This document shows, in pieces, positions 26,979 to 34,598 of a DNA stretch of 64,000 nucleotides. The stretch lies in the NCBI RefSeq assembly GCF_002078015.1, contig NZ_LWBP01000190.1:1-64000 (forward strand). Reading direction: 5' to 3'. The notes beneath the pieces are model-generated. The model did not search any database. It was not told the DNA's origin and saw nothing but the letters and a program-made list of their open reading frames with translations. This DNA comes from Niastella populi. Lineage in GTDB: Bacteria; Bacteroidota; Bacteroidia; Chitinophagales; Chitinophagaceae. How positions within the stretch are numbered: position 1 is the stretch's first letter; each line of letters begins with the position of its first letter. The position numbers were made by a program, and so were the translations under genes.

Positions 26979-28247
26979 TTAGTTCGCGCCGGCGCTCAGG
27001 TAACCGGCCAGTTTGTTTTTATAAAGCGCCCGGTTAAAGCCCACGGTTATAAACAGTTCGGTCAGCAGAACGGTAACAGTTGTGCCCACCGGGCCCCAAA
27101 CCTGTACCAGCAGCAGGTTACCAATCATATTCAGCATGGCGCCGGCGGTTAACACCCGCAGGTAACTTTTCTTTTGATTGGCCGCCATCAGCAACTGGCT
27201 GGCCGGAATATGCAAACAAACGATCAACGGCCCAAAGCAAAACAACCGAAGCAACAGTACCGCATTTCCACTATCGGCTCCCAGGAACAACGAAATAATA
27301 AATGGCGCAAAACCGAATAACAGTAAGCCCGCCAGCAGCATCAGCAATAAAAAAGGTATGTATACCGACCTGAAAAAACTTTGGGTTGACATTTTTCCTT
27401 TTTGCATCAACTGGCACAACGGCGGGTAAACCGCCTGCGAAAACATGACCGGCAACTGGCGGGCAGCCAGGAATATTTTCTCCGCCACACTGTAATAACC
27501 GGCTATCAGGTCATTGGTAAACAATCGTAAAATAAATACATTGATGCTGAGAAAAGTGTTGATGGAAATATTGGACATCATTACCGGCCAGCCTTCTTTA
27601 AGTTCGTGTTTTATATCGCTCCATACCGGGCGTATCACCGGCAGCTCACAAAGCCTGATGGCTTTGACAATGCTAAAGATACCTGCCACCATACTTCCCG
27701 CCCCCATAAATAAAATAAAGAACCGGTAATCTGCGCGCTCCCTGATAAATATAAACACCAGCACTACGAACAGTGATCTTGCCAGCAGGGTGTAAATAGT
27801 GATGTATTTCATTTTCTCTACCCCCTGAAAGAACCAGCTCACCAAAAGCGCCTGGCCAACTACCCAGGAAAACCCGAAAAGGTATAACTGAAAATGCGCC
27901 TTGAAAAAAGGAACAAAGGTGATCAGCAGCAGCAACAGCAGGAACAAAGCAATACAGATAACCATTTTGGTCCCCAGAACGGTAAAGAACAATCGGGCAT
28001 TTTTGGCGGCATCGTTGCGGTGCATGGCCAGTTCCCGTGTTGCCGTTAAATTAAACCCGTAATCACATACCGTCGAAAACATCAGCATCACTACCTGGGC
28101 AACGGCCACCACGCCATACCCATCGGCCCCTATTTTTCTAATTACAAAAGGCATTACCAGTACAGGCAGCAAAAAGTTGGCGCCCTGTAAAATGCCGAGG
28201 GCTATAAAATTCGAAAAAACCCGGTTGCGTCTACTGGTACTTTCCAT
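26979..28247 (-). CDS. wzx: Wzx-type polysaccharide flippase (MOP superfamily)
   Basis: 422 residues with 12-14 predicted helices. The N-terminus (FIALGILQGANFLLPVLVMPFVIRKIGADGYGVVAVAQVV) is the typical first two helices of Polysacc_synt proteins, including the ...P...R.lG...YG signature. The central loops are basic, and the FSQAVYPPLCQL segment near residue 275 is common to the family. It would flip lipid-linked repeat units to the periplasm. It shares a transcript with the Wzy-like gene at 25761. Its presence beside a Wzm/Wzt exporter is noted as unusual. Confidence 0.9.
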   Translation of the reverse strand: MESTSRRNRVFSNFIALGILQGANFLLPVLVMPFVIRKIGADGYGVVAVAQVVMLMFSTVCDYGFNLTATRELAMHRNDAAKNARLFFTVLGTKMVICIALFLLLLLLITFVPFFKAHFQLYLFGFSWVVGQALLVSWFFQGVEKMKYITIYTLLARSLFVVLVFIFIRERADYRFFILFMGAGSMVAGIFSIVKAIRLCELPVIRPVWSDIKHELKEGWPVMMSNISINTFLSINVFILRLFTNDLIAGYYSVAEKIFLAARQLPVMFSQAVYPPLCQLMQKGKMSTQSFFRSVYIPFLLLMLLAGLLLFGFAPFIISLFLGADSGNAVLLLRLFCFGPLIVCLHIPASQLLMAANQKKSYLRVLTAGAMLNMIGNLLLVQVWGPVGTTVTVLLTELFITVGFNRALYKNKLAGYLSAGAN

Positions 28248-28328
28248 ATTTACGATTCAGGCAATAGTAATGGTCAAATTATAACAATTAACGCAACCCT
28301 CGCCTGTTATTTTCCGTAATCGATATTG

Positions 28329-29168
28329 ATGAAACAGGTTAAACTGGTACAACACCCCGCCGATGAACTGGATGTAGTGGCGCTTTTAAAGAATGCCCTT
28401 TCCTTCTTCAGGCATTACGGAAAATTATTGCTGATAGTTGCCTTAACGGGAATGCTGGCCGGCGGCATCCGGTTCCTGACCACTCCCAACCTGTATTCTT
28501 CATCGCTGGTTCTGAAACCAACACTCCTCAGCGATCCTGAACAACTGGAGCTCATCAATAGCTGGAGTAACCTGCTAAAGAAAAAAGAACTGCCGGTACT
28601 GGCGCGGGAATTCAATATAGCAGAAGGCCTTTTAAAAAAGGTAATATCCATTAAGACAGAAGAACTGCAAAAATCTGTTTCGCCCAATAATTTCACCGCC
28701 TTCACACTTACCGTGTTGGTTACCGACACCGGTGTGCTGCGGCCCTTACAAAAAGGCATAATGTATGCGCTCGATAACAGCGAATATGTAAAAGACAAAC
28801 TGGCTGCCCGTAAAACCATCCTGCGTTCCATGATACAGACGGTACAACAGGAGATCACCCGGCTGTCGGCCATACAGGGCGCGGTTGAAAGCAGTTTACA
28901 ACAGAACAGCTCCGGCAGCGCGCGTTTTTTGGTAAGTGTTTCAGATATCAGCAGCCAACTGGCCAGTTTGCAGGAAAAGAAACTCAACTATGAAGAAAAT
29001 CTTTCCTTTACTTCGGGCGTGTATGTGTTACAAAATTTTTATACTCCATCAAAACCAGCGCACCCCCAATTGATAAAGTTATTGGTGATCGGCTTTGGCG
29101 GCGGGCTGTTCCTCGGTGGCCTTCTTGCATTGTATTTATACATTAAACGTAAACTGGCCGAAACATAA
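28329..29168 (+). CDS. Short Wzz-like chain-length determinant/co-polymerase
   Basis: 279 residues with the Wzz topology: N-terminal helix at about 33-52 (LLLIVALTGMLAGGIRFL), a periplasmic helical region (about 55-250) with coiled-coil character, and a C-terminal helix (about 252-272) preceded by PSKPAHPQLIKLL, the proline-rich motif before TM2. There is no cytoplasmic tyrosine kinase domain. A TTG directly before the ATG is ignored. It probably sets modal chain length together with a Wzy protein. The O-antigen-ligase-like gene follows 30 bp later. Confidence 0.82.
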   Translation: MKQVKLVQHPADELDVVALLKNALSFFRHYGKLLLIVALTGMLAGGIRFLTTPNLYSSSLVLKPTLLSDPEQLELINSWSNLLKKKELPVLAREFNIAEGLLKKVISIKTEELQKSVSPNNFTAFTLTVLVTDTGVLRPLQKGIMYALDNSEYVKDKLAARKTILRSMIQTVQQEITRLSAIQGAVESSLQQNSSGSARFLVSVSDISSQLASLQEKKLNYEENLSFTSGVYVLQNFYTPSKPAHPQLIKLLVIGFGGGLFLGGLLALYLYIKRKLAET

Positions 29169-29198
29169 CCCACATTTGTAACCTGTATCGTTGGCACG

Positions 29199-30467
29199 AT
29201 GGAAAAAAGCAACCTGATCAATAACCTACTGCACCTTTTTTACCTGTGTTTTCTCGCCAGCGCGATAGGCGGCTTCAGAGCCATCAGCAGTATTGCCATC
29301 GCATTGATACTGGTAACCGGGTTTATAAAAAATAAAGTTGATACCGGCTCCTGGTTCAGCCCTGCATTACGCAACAGGTTCCTGCTTTTTTGCAGCCTGT
29401 TTTTTCTATTACAACTGAGCTGGCTGCCGTTTTCGAATAATTTTTATGAGGGCTGGAAACATGTACAGGTAAAAAGCGCCTTACTGTTCATTCCACTTGC
29501 ATTTTACTGCTGTCCGTTTATAGACAAAAACCGGTTCCGTTCATTAATGATGGTTTATGTTATAACGGCTGCCATTATGCTTACCTGGTGTTTGGGCGTG
29601 GCGTTTATACACTACCGGTTTTATCAGGCGCCTGTAACCGTTTTTTTTTATCACCAGTTGGTAAGCAACCTTGGGCACCATGCCGTGCAGTTTTCCATTT
29701 TTGTATTTGCCGCATTGGTGTGGTTATTACAAGCAGCTTCACAGGGGAGTTATATCAATAACAGAAGTATTCACTTTCTGCTTGCCGCTTATTTCATTAC
29801 CGGCATTTTCTTATTATCATCCAAACTGGTGATCGTTTTTTTACTGGTTTACCTGGCTGTATTTGGCTTTACCCGGTTACAAAATAAATTCAATACCCGG
29901 TGGGCTGTTGTCATAGTAGTGATGGCCACCACGCTTTGCAGTTGCAGTTTATTATTTACGCAGAACCCGGTAAGCCGCCGTTTCAATGAGGTAATGCATG
30001 GCGATGTGAGAATAGTAACACAAACTTCATTTACACCCGGGCATTATTTCAACGGGATTCAGTTCAGGTTGCTGCAATGGCGGTTTGTAAAAGAGATCAT
30101 GCAGGAGAACCGGGCCTGGTTGTTGGGGGTGTCTCCGGCGAAGGCGCAGAAGTTGCTGAATCAAAAATATTTATCAACCCATATGTATACCGGTGTGCCG
30201 GGAACCGCCAGTCATGGTTTTTTAGGGTATAATACCCACAACCAGTTTTTAGAGGCGCTGTTACAAACCGGTATTATTGGACTTATATGTTTTTTAGCCA
30301 TTTGTGTTGAGCTGGTGAGCATGGCGGTGCGAAATAAAAACAATATGCTCACCGCCCTGGTGATCCTCTTGCTGACCTATACGTTCAGTGATGCGGTACT
30401 TGAAACGCAATACGGACTGGTGCTGTTTATTTTTCTGCCTTTGTTCTTTCATCGTTATTCCAAATGA
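29199..30467 (+). CDS. O-antigen ligase-like membrane protein
   Basis: 422 residues, about 11 predicted helices. The large periplasmic loop (about 265-350) has RLLQWRFVKEIMQENRAWLLGVSPAK and HGFLGYNTHNQFLEALLQTGIIG, a clear match to the HNxxLxxxxxxGxxG motif of the Wzy_C/WaaL superfamily. It is the third such protein in the locus and follows the Wzz-like gene, suggesting a polymerase/co-polymerase pair. The stop overlaps an ATG at 30464 (ATGA), which opens a 27-codon frame cut short by the repeat array. Confidence 0.85.
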   Translation: MEKSNLINNLLHLFYLCFLASAIGGFRAISSIAIALILVTGFIKNKVDTGSWFSPALRNRFLLFCSLFFLLQLSWLPFSNNFYEGWKHVQVKSALLFIPLAFYCCPFIDKNRFRSLMMVYVITAAIMLTWCLGVAFIHYRFYQAPVTVFFYHQLVSNLGHHAVQFSIFVFAALVWLLQAASQGSYINNRSIHFLLAAYFITGIFLLSSKLVIVFLLVYLAVFGFTRLQNKFNTRWAVVIVVMATTLCSCSLLFTQNPVSRRFNEVMHGDVRIVTQTSFTPGHYFNGIQFRLLQWRFVKEIMQENRAWLLGVSPAKAQKLLNQKYLSTHMYTGVPGTASHGFLGYNTHNQFLEALLQTGIIGLICFLAICVELVSMAVRNKNNMLTALVILLLTYTFSDAVLETQYGLVLFIFLPLFFHRYSK

Positions 30468-30547
30468 AGATTTTATACACCCATCCTCCGGTAGCCGGCA
30501 TGTGGCATAGCAAGATTTTCATAAGAAAACAGGGTATTTTCATATGA
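30464..30547 (+). pseudogene. Short orphan frame truncated by the 21 bp array
   Basis: An ATG overlapping the stop of the ligase-like gene (ATGA) starts a 27-codon frame beginning MKILYTHPPVAGMWHSK, which ends in the second unit of the repeat array. The start looks like the first strand of a GT4 N-lobe and the overlap mimics coupled operon genes. It may be the stump of a lost transferase. It could also be chance. Confidence 0.3.
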
Positions 30548-30768
30548 CAGCGCATCATTTTCATATGAAAACAGGGTATTTTCATATGACAGCGCATCAT
30601 TTTCATATGAAAACAGGGTATTTTCATATGACAGGGCACCATTTTCATATGAAAACATGGCATTTTCATATGACAGCGCACCATTTTCATATGACAGGGC
30701 ACCATTTTCATATGAAAACAGGGTATTTTCATATGACAGAGCACCATTTTCATATGAAAATGGGGTAA
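30516..30768. repeat. Array of 12 direct 21 bp repeats centred on CATATG
   Basis: Eleven CATATG sites occur at 30541, 30562, 30583, 30604, 30625, 30646, 30667, 30688, 30709, 30730 and 30751, exactly 21 bp apart. A degenerate CATAAG at 30520 keeps the same phase. Each is flanked by TTTT on the left. Two unit types alternate: CATATGAAAACAGGGTATTT and CATATGACAGCGCATCATTT (or ACAGGGCACCA variants); one position breaks the alternation (30667 and 30688 are both the second type). Every unit carries the palindromic core TCATATGA. There are no unique spacers, so this is not CRISPR. Since 21 is a multiple of 3, frames stay open on both strands across it. Confidence 0.95.
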
Positions 30769-31087
30769 AATAATATGATGAAATACCGCTTTTTTATTGA
30801 GGATCAGGCAGAAAAGCGCTGCACATATTGTAAATCTGCTGTAGCGCCGGCGTAGGCGGCACTTAAATATGCCCGGCCCGAACCATCGAACTTAAAAACA
30901 CGTTATTCAAACCAAACTGCGAATTAATGCTTCCCTTTAGCAGCTGGTGGTTTTGGATTGCACTTTTCCCGGATTTACCTGCACTCTTCCCAGTGAACGG
31001 GGCTTTTTTGACAGTTTTCTATAAATTGTACTGTAATTCCTTAGGCCCTATATAAACATTCAGGTTAGTAATCTGTTAATTGCAATT
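30769..31087. other. Intergenic region upstream of the ABC exporter
   Basis: I see no gene in these ~320 bp. The 3' part (about 31005-31045) has a TTTTTTGAC...TATAAATTG arrangement that could be a weak promoter for the exporter, but it departs from the TAnnTTTG consensus. Confidence 0.35.
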
Positions 31088-32875
31088 ATGAAGATTTTAT
31101 TACGCTATCTCAAACCATACAAATGGTTGGTAGTATTGACGCTATTTCTGGCAGCCGTTAATACCGCCTTTTCTCTGATCGATCCCATCATCTTAGGTAA
31201 GCTGGTGCGGCTGGCCGGCGATTACAATAAAACACCCAAAGACCAACGGCCAGTTACTGAATTCTTCAACTCCTCGTTTTTTAACGGGGTTATCCTGCTG
31301 CTGCTGGCATCCATTGGCGTAGCTATGGTAAGCCGCATTGCGAAAAACTTCCAGGACTACTTCCTGAACGTGATCGTTCAAAAGTTTGGCGCCAAAGTGT
31401 TTACCGATGGGTTGAAACACGCGATGCGTTTACCTTATCAGGAATTTGAGGACCAGCGAAGCGGTGAAACCCTGAGCGTACTTACCAAGGTAAGGGCCGA
31501 CACGGAGAAGTTCATGAACTACTTCATCAACATCATGTTCGGCGTACTGGTAAGCGTAACCTTCGTTATGGTATATGCCTCCATCTTTATCAGCTGGTAT
31601 ATAGCTGTTGCCTATGTGGTAGGCATATTCCTGCTAACCACCATCACCAACCTGCTGAGTAAGAAAATAAAAAGCATTCAAAAGAATATTGTAGGGCAAA
31701 CCACCGCTCTTGCCGGCGCTACTACCGAATCGTTGCGCAATATTGAACTGGTAAAAAGCCTCGGCCTTACCAATCAGGAAGTAGGCAGATTGAACAAAAA
31801 CACCTACAAGATCCTTGGGCTGGAATTAACCAAGGTGAAACGCGTACGCAGTATTGCGTTCGTACAGGGCACTTTTGTAAACACCCTGCGCCAGGTGATC
31901 CTTTTCATTTTAATGTACCTGATCTTTCATGATCAAATGGATTTCGGTGACCTGGTCACCATGCAGATCTTCTCGTTCTTTGTATTCGGGCCGCTACAGG
32001 AGATCAGCAATATCATTATTTCATACCGCGAAGCGGAGGCATCACTGAATAATTTTCACAACCTGATGCAGAAGTCACCCGAGCGCATGCCCGATCACCC
32101 GAAACATCTCGGTGATATTCAAACGCTCGATTTTCAGACAGTGGTTTTCAAACACCAGACAGCCCAGCAACGCGCTATCGATGATATCAGCTTTTCAGTA
32201 AAAACGGGTGAAACCATTGCCTTTGTAGGCCCTTCCGGTTCGGGTAAATCTACCCTCATGAAACTGCTGGTAGGTTTGTACCGTCCGCAGGAAGGCAAGA
32301 TCGTGTATAACGGCATCGATGAAACCGACATCAACTTTGAAGACCTCCGTAACCAGATCGGTTTTGTAACGCAGGACACGCAATTGTTCTCTGGCACCAT
32401 CAAGGAAAACCTGATGTTTGTGAACCCCGCCGCCACCGAAGAAGACCTGATGGACGCTCTTAAAAAAGCAGCCTGCATCAACCTGCTGGCACGCGCCGAA
32501 AAAGGTCTCGATACCATGATCGGTGAAGGCGGCCTTAAATTATCAGGCGGCGAAAAACAACGGTTATCCATTGCCCGCGCCCTGTTACGTAAACCGCGGT
32601 TGCTGATCTTCGACGAAGCCACGTCTTCGCTCGACTCACTCACCGAAGAGGATATCACCAATACGATAAAAGAAATTAGCTCAAAACGAAATCAGATCAC
32701 CATCCTCATCGCCCACCGCTTGTCGACCATCATGCATGCCGACCGCATATATGTGCTCGAAAAAGGCGACATAGTGGAAACAGGCAGCCACGAAAGCCTG
32801 TTGGACGAAAAAGGCTTGTATTACGCCATGTGGCGCCAGCAGATAGGGGAACGGAAAAAAGTTCTTAGTTTATAG
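31088..32875 (+). CDS. ABC exporter, fused membrane and ATPase domains (MsbA-like)
   Basis: 595 residues: a type IV exporter transmembrane domain (six helices, about 15-315) fused to a nucleotide-binding domain (about 345-585). Motifs are Walker A GPSGSGKST, Q-loop FVTQDTQLFSG, signature LSGGEKQRLSIARALL, Walker B LLIFDEATSSLD and switch His in IAHRLSTI. The family exports lipids, glycolipids or peptides as a homodimer. The position next to the polysaccharide locus hints at a lipid-linked substrate, but it has its own upstream region. The last codons (VLSL, TAG) already lie in the heptad repeat that follows. Confidence 0.9.
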   Translation: MKILLRYLKPYKWLVVLTLFLAAVNTAFSLIDPIILGKLVRLAGDYNKTPKDQRPVTEFFNSSFFNGVILLLLASIGVAMVSRIAKNFQDYFLNVIVQKFGAKVFTDGLKHAMRLPYQEFEDQRSGETLSVLTKVRADTEKFMNYFINIMFGVLVSVTFVMVYASIFISWYIAVAYVVGIFLLTTITNLLSKKIKSIQKNIVGQTTALAGATTESLRNIELVKSLGLTNQEVGRLNKNTYKILGLELTKVKRVRSIAFVQGTFVNTLRQVILFILMYLIFHDQMDFGDLVTMQIFSFFVFGPLQEISNIIISYREAEASLNNFHNLMQKSPERMPDHPKHLGDIQTLDFQTVVFKHQTAQQRAIDDISFSVKTGETIAFVGPSGSGKSTLMKLLVGLYRPQEGKIVYNGIDETDINFEDLRNQIGFVTQDTQLFSGTIKENLMFVNPAATEEDLMDALKKAACINLLARAEKGLDTMIGEGGLKLSGGEKQRLSIARALLRKPRLLIFDEATSSLDSLTEEDITNTIKEISSKRNQITILIAHRLSTIMHADRIYVLEKGDIVETGSHESLLDEKGLYYAMWRQQIGERKKVLSL

Positions 32876-32919
32876 TTCATAGTTCACAGTTCACAGTTTA
32901 TAATCCATAGTTTATATAT
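32867..32919. repeat. AGTTCAY-type heptanucleotide tandem repeat
   Basis: About seven 7 bp units (AGTTTAT, AGTTCAT, AGTTCAC, AGTTCAC, AGTTTAT, AATCCAT, AGTTTAT). The first unit supplies the last codon and part of the stop of the ABC exporter. Confidence 0.8.
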
Positions 32920-32923
32920 AGTG

Positions 32924-32958
32924 AAGTTCCCGGGCAAAAAACCCGGGAACTTTTTTTG
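32924..32958 (+). terminator. Strong hairpin terminator after the ABC exporter
   Basis: AAGTTCCCGGG (32924-32934) pairs perfectly with CCCGGGAACTT (32942-32952) over a 7 nt A-rich loop, and a run of T follows. This is the best intrinsic terminator in the window. Confidence 0.92.
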
Positions 32959-32984
32959 GCTACCCTGCCTCCAGGCCATTTAGG

Positions 32985-33255
32985 CTTTCGCCTGTATTCC
33001 GTATTTGCTTTCGCTTACAGCTTACAGCTTGAAGCTTGCAGCTGTATTCCGTATTTGCTTTCGCTTACAGCTTACAGCTTGAAGCTTGCAGCTGTATTCT
33101 GTATTCGCCTTTGCCTTTAGCCTTTCGCCTGTATTCGCTTTCAGCTTGAAGCTTGCAGCTTGCAGCTGTATTCTGTATTCGCCTTTGCCTTTAGCCTTTC
33201 GCCTGTATTCGCTTTCAGCTTGAAGCTTGCAGCTGTATTCGCTTTCCCCCTTGCA
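32985..33255. repeat. Nested tandem repeats (50 bp x2, about 75 bp x2) built from 6-7 bp words
   Basis: A unit starting TGTATTCCGTATTTGCTTTC recurs at 32993 and 33043 (50 bp period). A longer unit with TGTATTCTGTATTCGCCTTT recurs at 33093 and 33168 (75 bp period). Inside them, heptads AGCTTAC, AGCTTGA and AGCTTGC and hexads GCCTTT repeat. There is no ORF or CRISPR-like spacer structure. This fills the gap between the exporter terminator and the DUF983 promoter. Confidence 0.85.
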
Positions 33256-33267
33256 GCTATTTTTTCG

Positions 33268-33275
33268 TACCTTTG
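33268..33275 (+). promoter_or_regulatory. Bacteroidota -7 promoter element for the DUF983 gene
   Basis: TACCTTTG is a perfect TAnnTTTG in the common TTTTTCGTACCTTTGCGG context. Transcription would begin around 33280, leaving a leader of about 20 nt before the ATG at 33300. Confidence 0.7.
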
Positions 33276-33299
33276 CGGTTCATCAATAAAGAGCCCTTA

Positions 33300-33722
33300 A
33301 TGCCTGCATCCAAACCCAATTTCCTCTGGAGCATGTTAACCATGAAATGCCCCCGCTGTCGCAGAGGACCTATGTTCAATACCGCCAATCACTGGAATCT
33401 GAAAAAAGTGTTCGACATGCCCACGCATTGCCCTGAATGCGGACAGAAATTTGAACTGGAAGTAGGCTTTTGGTACGGCACCGGTTATGTGAGCTACGCT
33501 TTATCAGTGGCATTATCCGTAGCCTCCTTTGTTGCCTGGTATGTGCTCATTGGCATGAGCACCAAAGACAACCGTTTCTTCTGGTGGCTTGGCATCAACA
33601 TTGGCCTGCTCATTGTGTTACAACCCTGGCTAATGCGCCTTAGCCGTGTTATCTATTTATACTTCTTTGTGCGCTATGACGCTAACTACAAAACAAAGTC
33701 GCCCACTAAATTCGATTACTAA
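33300..33722 (+). CDS. DUF983 membrane protein
   Basis: 140 residues. The N-terminus carries two CxxC-like pairs (MKCPRCRRGPMF and THCPECGQKFE), then two hydrophobic helices (about 65-88 and 96-115) and a basic C-terminus. This is the DUF983 architecture common in Bacteroidota and alphaproteobacteria; the function is unknown, and metal binding by the cysteines is likely. A longer frame from TTG 33273 overlaps the promoter and is rejected in favour of the ATG at 33300. Confidence 0.85.
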   Translation: MPASKPNFLWSMLTMKCPRCRRGPMFNTANHWNLKKVFDMPTHCPECGQKFELEVGFWYGTGYVSYALSVALSVASFVAWYVLIGMSTKDNRFFWWLGINIGLLIVLQPWLMRLSRVIYLYFFVRYDANYKTKSPTKFDY

Positions 33723-33807
33723 ACAGGTTTCTATTTCAAAGGTGATGTATCGCTAAAACCGCTGCAGGCCTCAGGTTATGCCCTGCAGGCAATGGCGGCA
33801 GCCAGAA

Positions 33808-33865
33808 CCTGAACTATGACCTATGAACTATGAACTATGAACCATGAACTATGAACAGTGAACTA
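33808..33865. repeat. CTATGAA-type heptanucleotide tandem repeat
   Basis: About eight 7 bp units (CTATGAA with CCATGAA and CAGTGAA variants). The array runs up to and into the stop codon of the convergent response-regulator gene (33863-33865). Confidence 0.85.
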
Positions 33866-34564
33866 TTCTTCAACCTGAAAAATAAACCCAACGCCATAAA
33901 CACTGTTTATGGCTATTTTTTTTGAGGAGTTTAAATGTTTTCTCAACCGCGAGATAAACACATCGAGGCTGCGCCCAAGAAAATAATCATTCTCACCCCA
34001 CAGGTTCTCCAGTATTTCTTCCCGCTTCAATATTTTATTCTTATTCTGAAAAAGGTAATCGAGCAATTCAAACTCCCGTTGGGTAAGCGTAACATGTTTG
34101 CTATTGGCGATACTTATTTTAAACTGCTCTTTATGCATCACCATATCGCCACATGTTGTAATACCAATAAGCTGCCTGTTCTTTTCTGTAACATGATGAC
34201 GGCGCAGGATGTTCTTAATGCGCAATACCAGTTCATCGATATCGAATGGCTTGCTGATGTAATCATCTGCACCCAGCTTCAATCCATACAGGCGGTCTTT
34301 CTTTTCGTTACGGGCGGTTAAAAAAAGAAAGGGAATATCGCTATTGATGCGGTTGATGCGTTCGGCCAGTTCAAAACCATCCATGCCCGGTAATTGAATA
34401 TCAATTACAAGCAGGCTGAACTCATGTGCTTTTTCCTTAAAAACGTTCAGGGCAGTGGCGCCATTTGTGCACCATTCTATTTCGAAATCCATAACCTCTA
34501 GGTATTGCTTAATAACATTCCCCAGGTCTGGTTCGTCTTCTACAAACAGGACCTTATGTTTCAT
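33863..34564 (-). CDS. OmpR-family response regulator
   Basis: 233 residues: receiver domain (1-120) with acidic pocket VEDE, phospho-acceptor Asp55 in LLVIDIQLPGMDG, Thr in FLTARN and Lys in YISKPFD, then a winged-helix DNA-binding domain (about 135-233, LTQREFELLDYLFQNK...RSLDVFISRLRKHL). The frame extends to a GTG at 34633 inside the kinase gene, but the ATG at 34564 begins exactly at the receiver domain. The kinase ends 34 bp upstream, so the two are one operon. The adjacent divergent susC makes the SusCD locus a plausible target. Confidence 0.93.
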   Translation of the reverse strand: MKHKVLFVEDEPDLGNVIKQYLEVMDFEIEWCTNGATALNVFKEKAHEFSLLVIDIQLPGMDGFELAERINRINSDIPFLFLTARNEKKDRLYGLKLGADDYISKPFDIDELVLRIKNILRRHHVTEKNRQLIGITTCGDMVMHKEQFKISIANSKHVTLTQREFELLDYLFQNKNKILKREEILENLWGENDYFLGRSLDVFISRLRKHLNSSKKIAINSVYGVGFIFQVEE

Positions 34565-34598
34565 CGATGACGATGATTGATTTCTGGTTTTATATTTC

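Noticed and set aside
30516-30768. Possible CRISPR array
   Set aside because: Units are contiguous with no unique spacers between repeats, and no cas genes are in the window.
32985-33255. Possible CRISPR or dispersed insertion element
   Set aside because: Repeats are tandem and internally made of 6-7 bp words; there is no transposase, terminal repeat or spacer.
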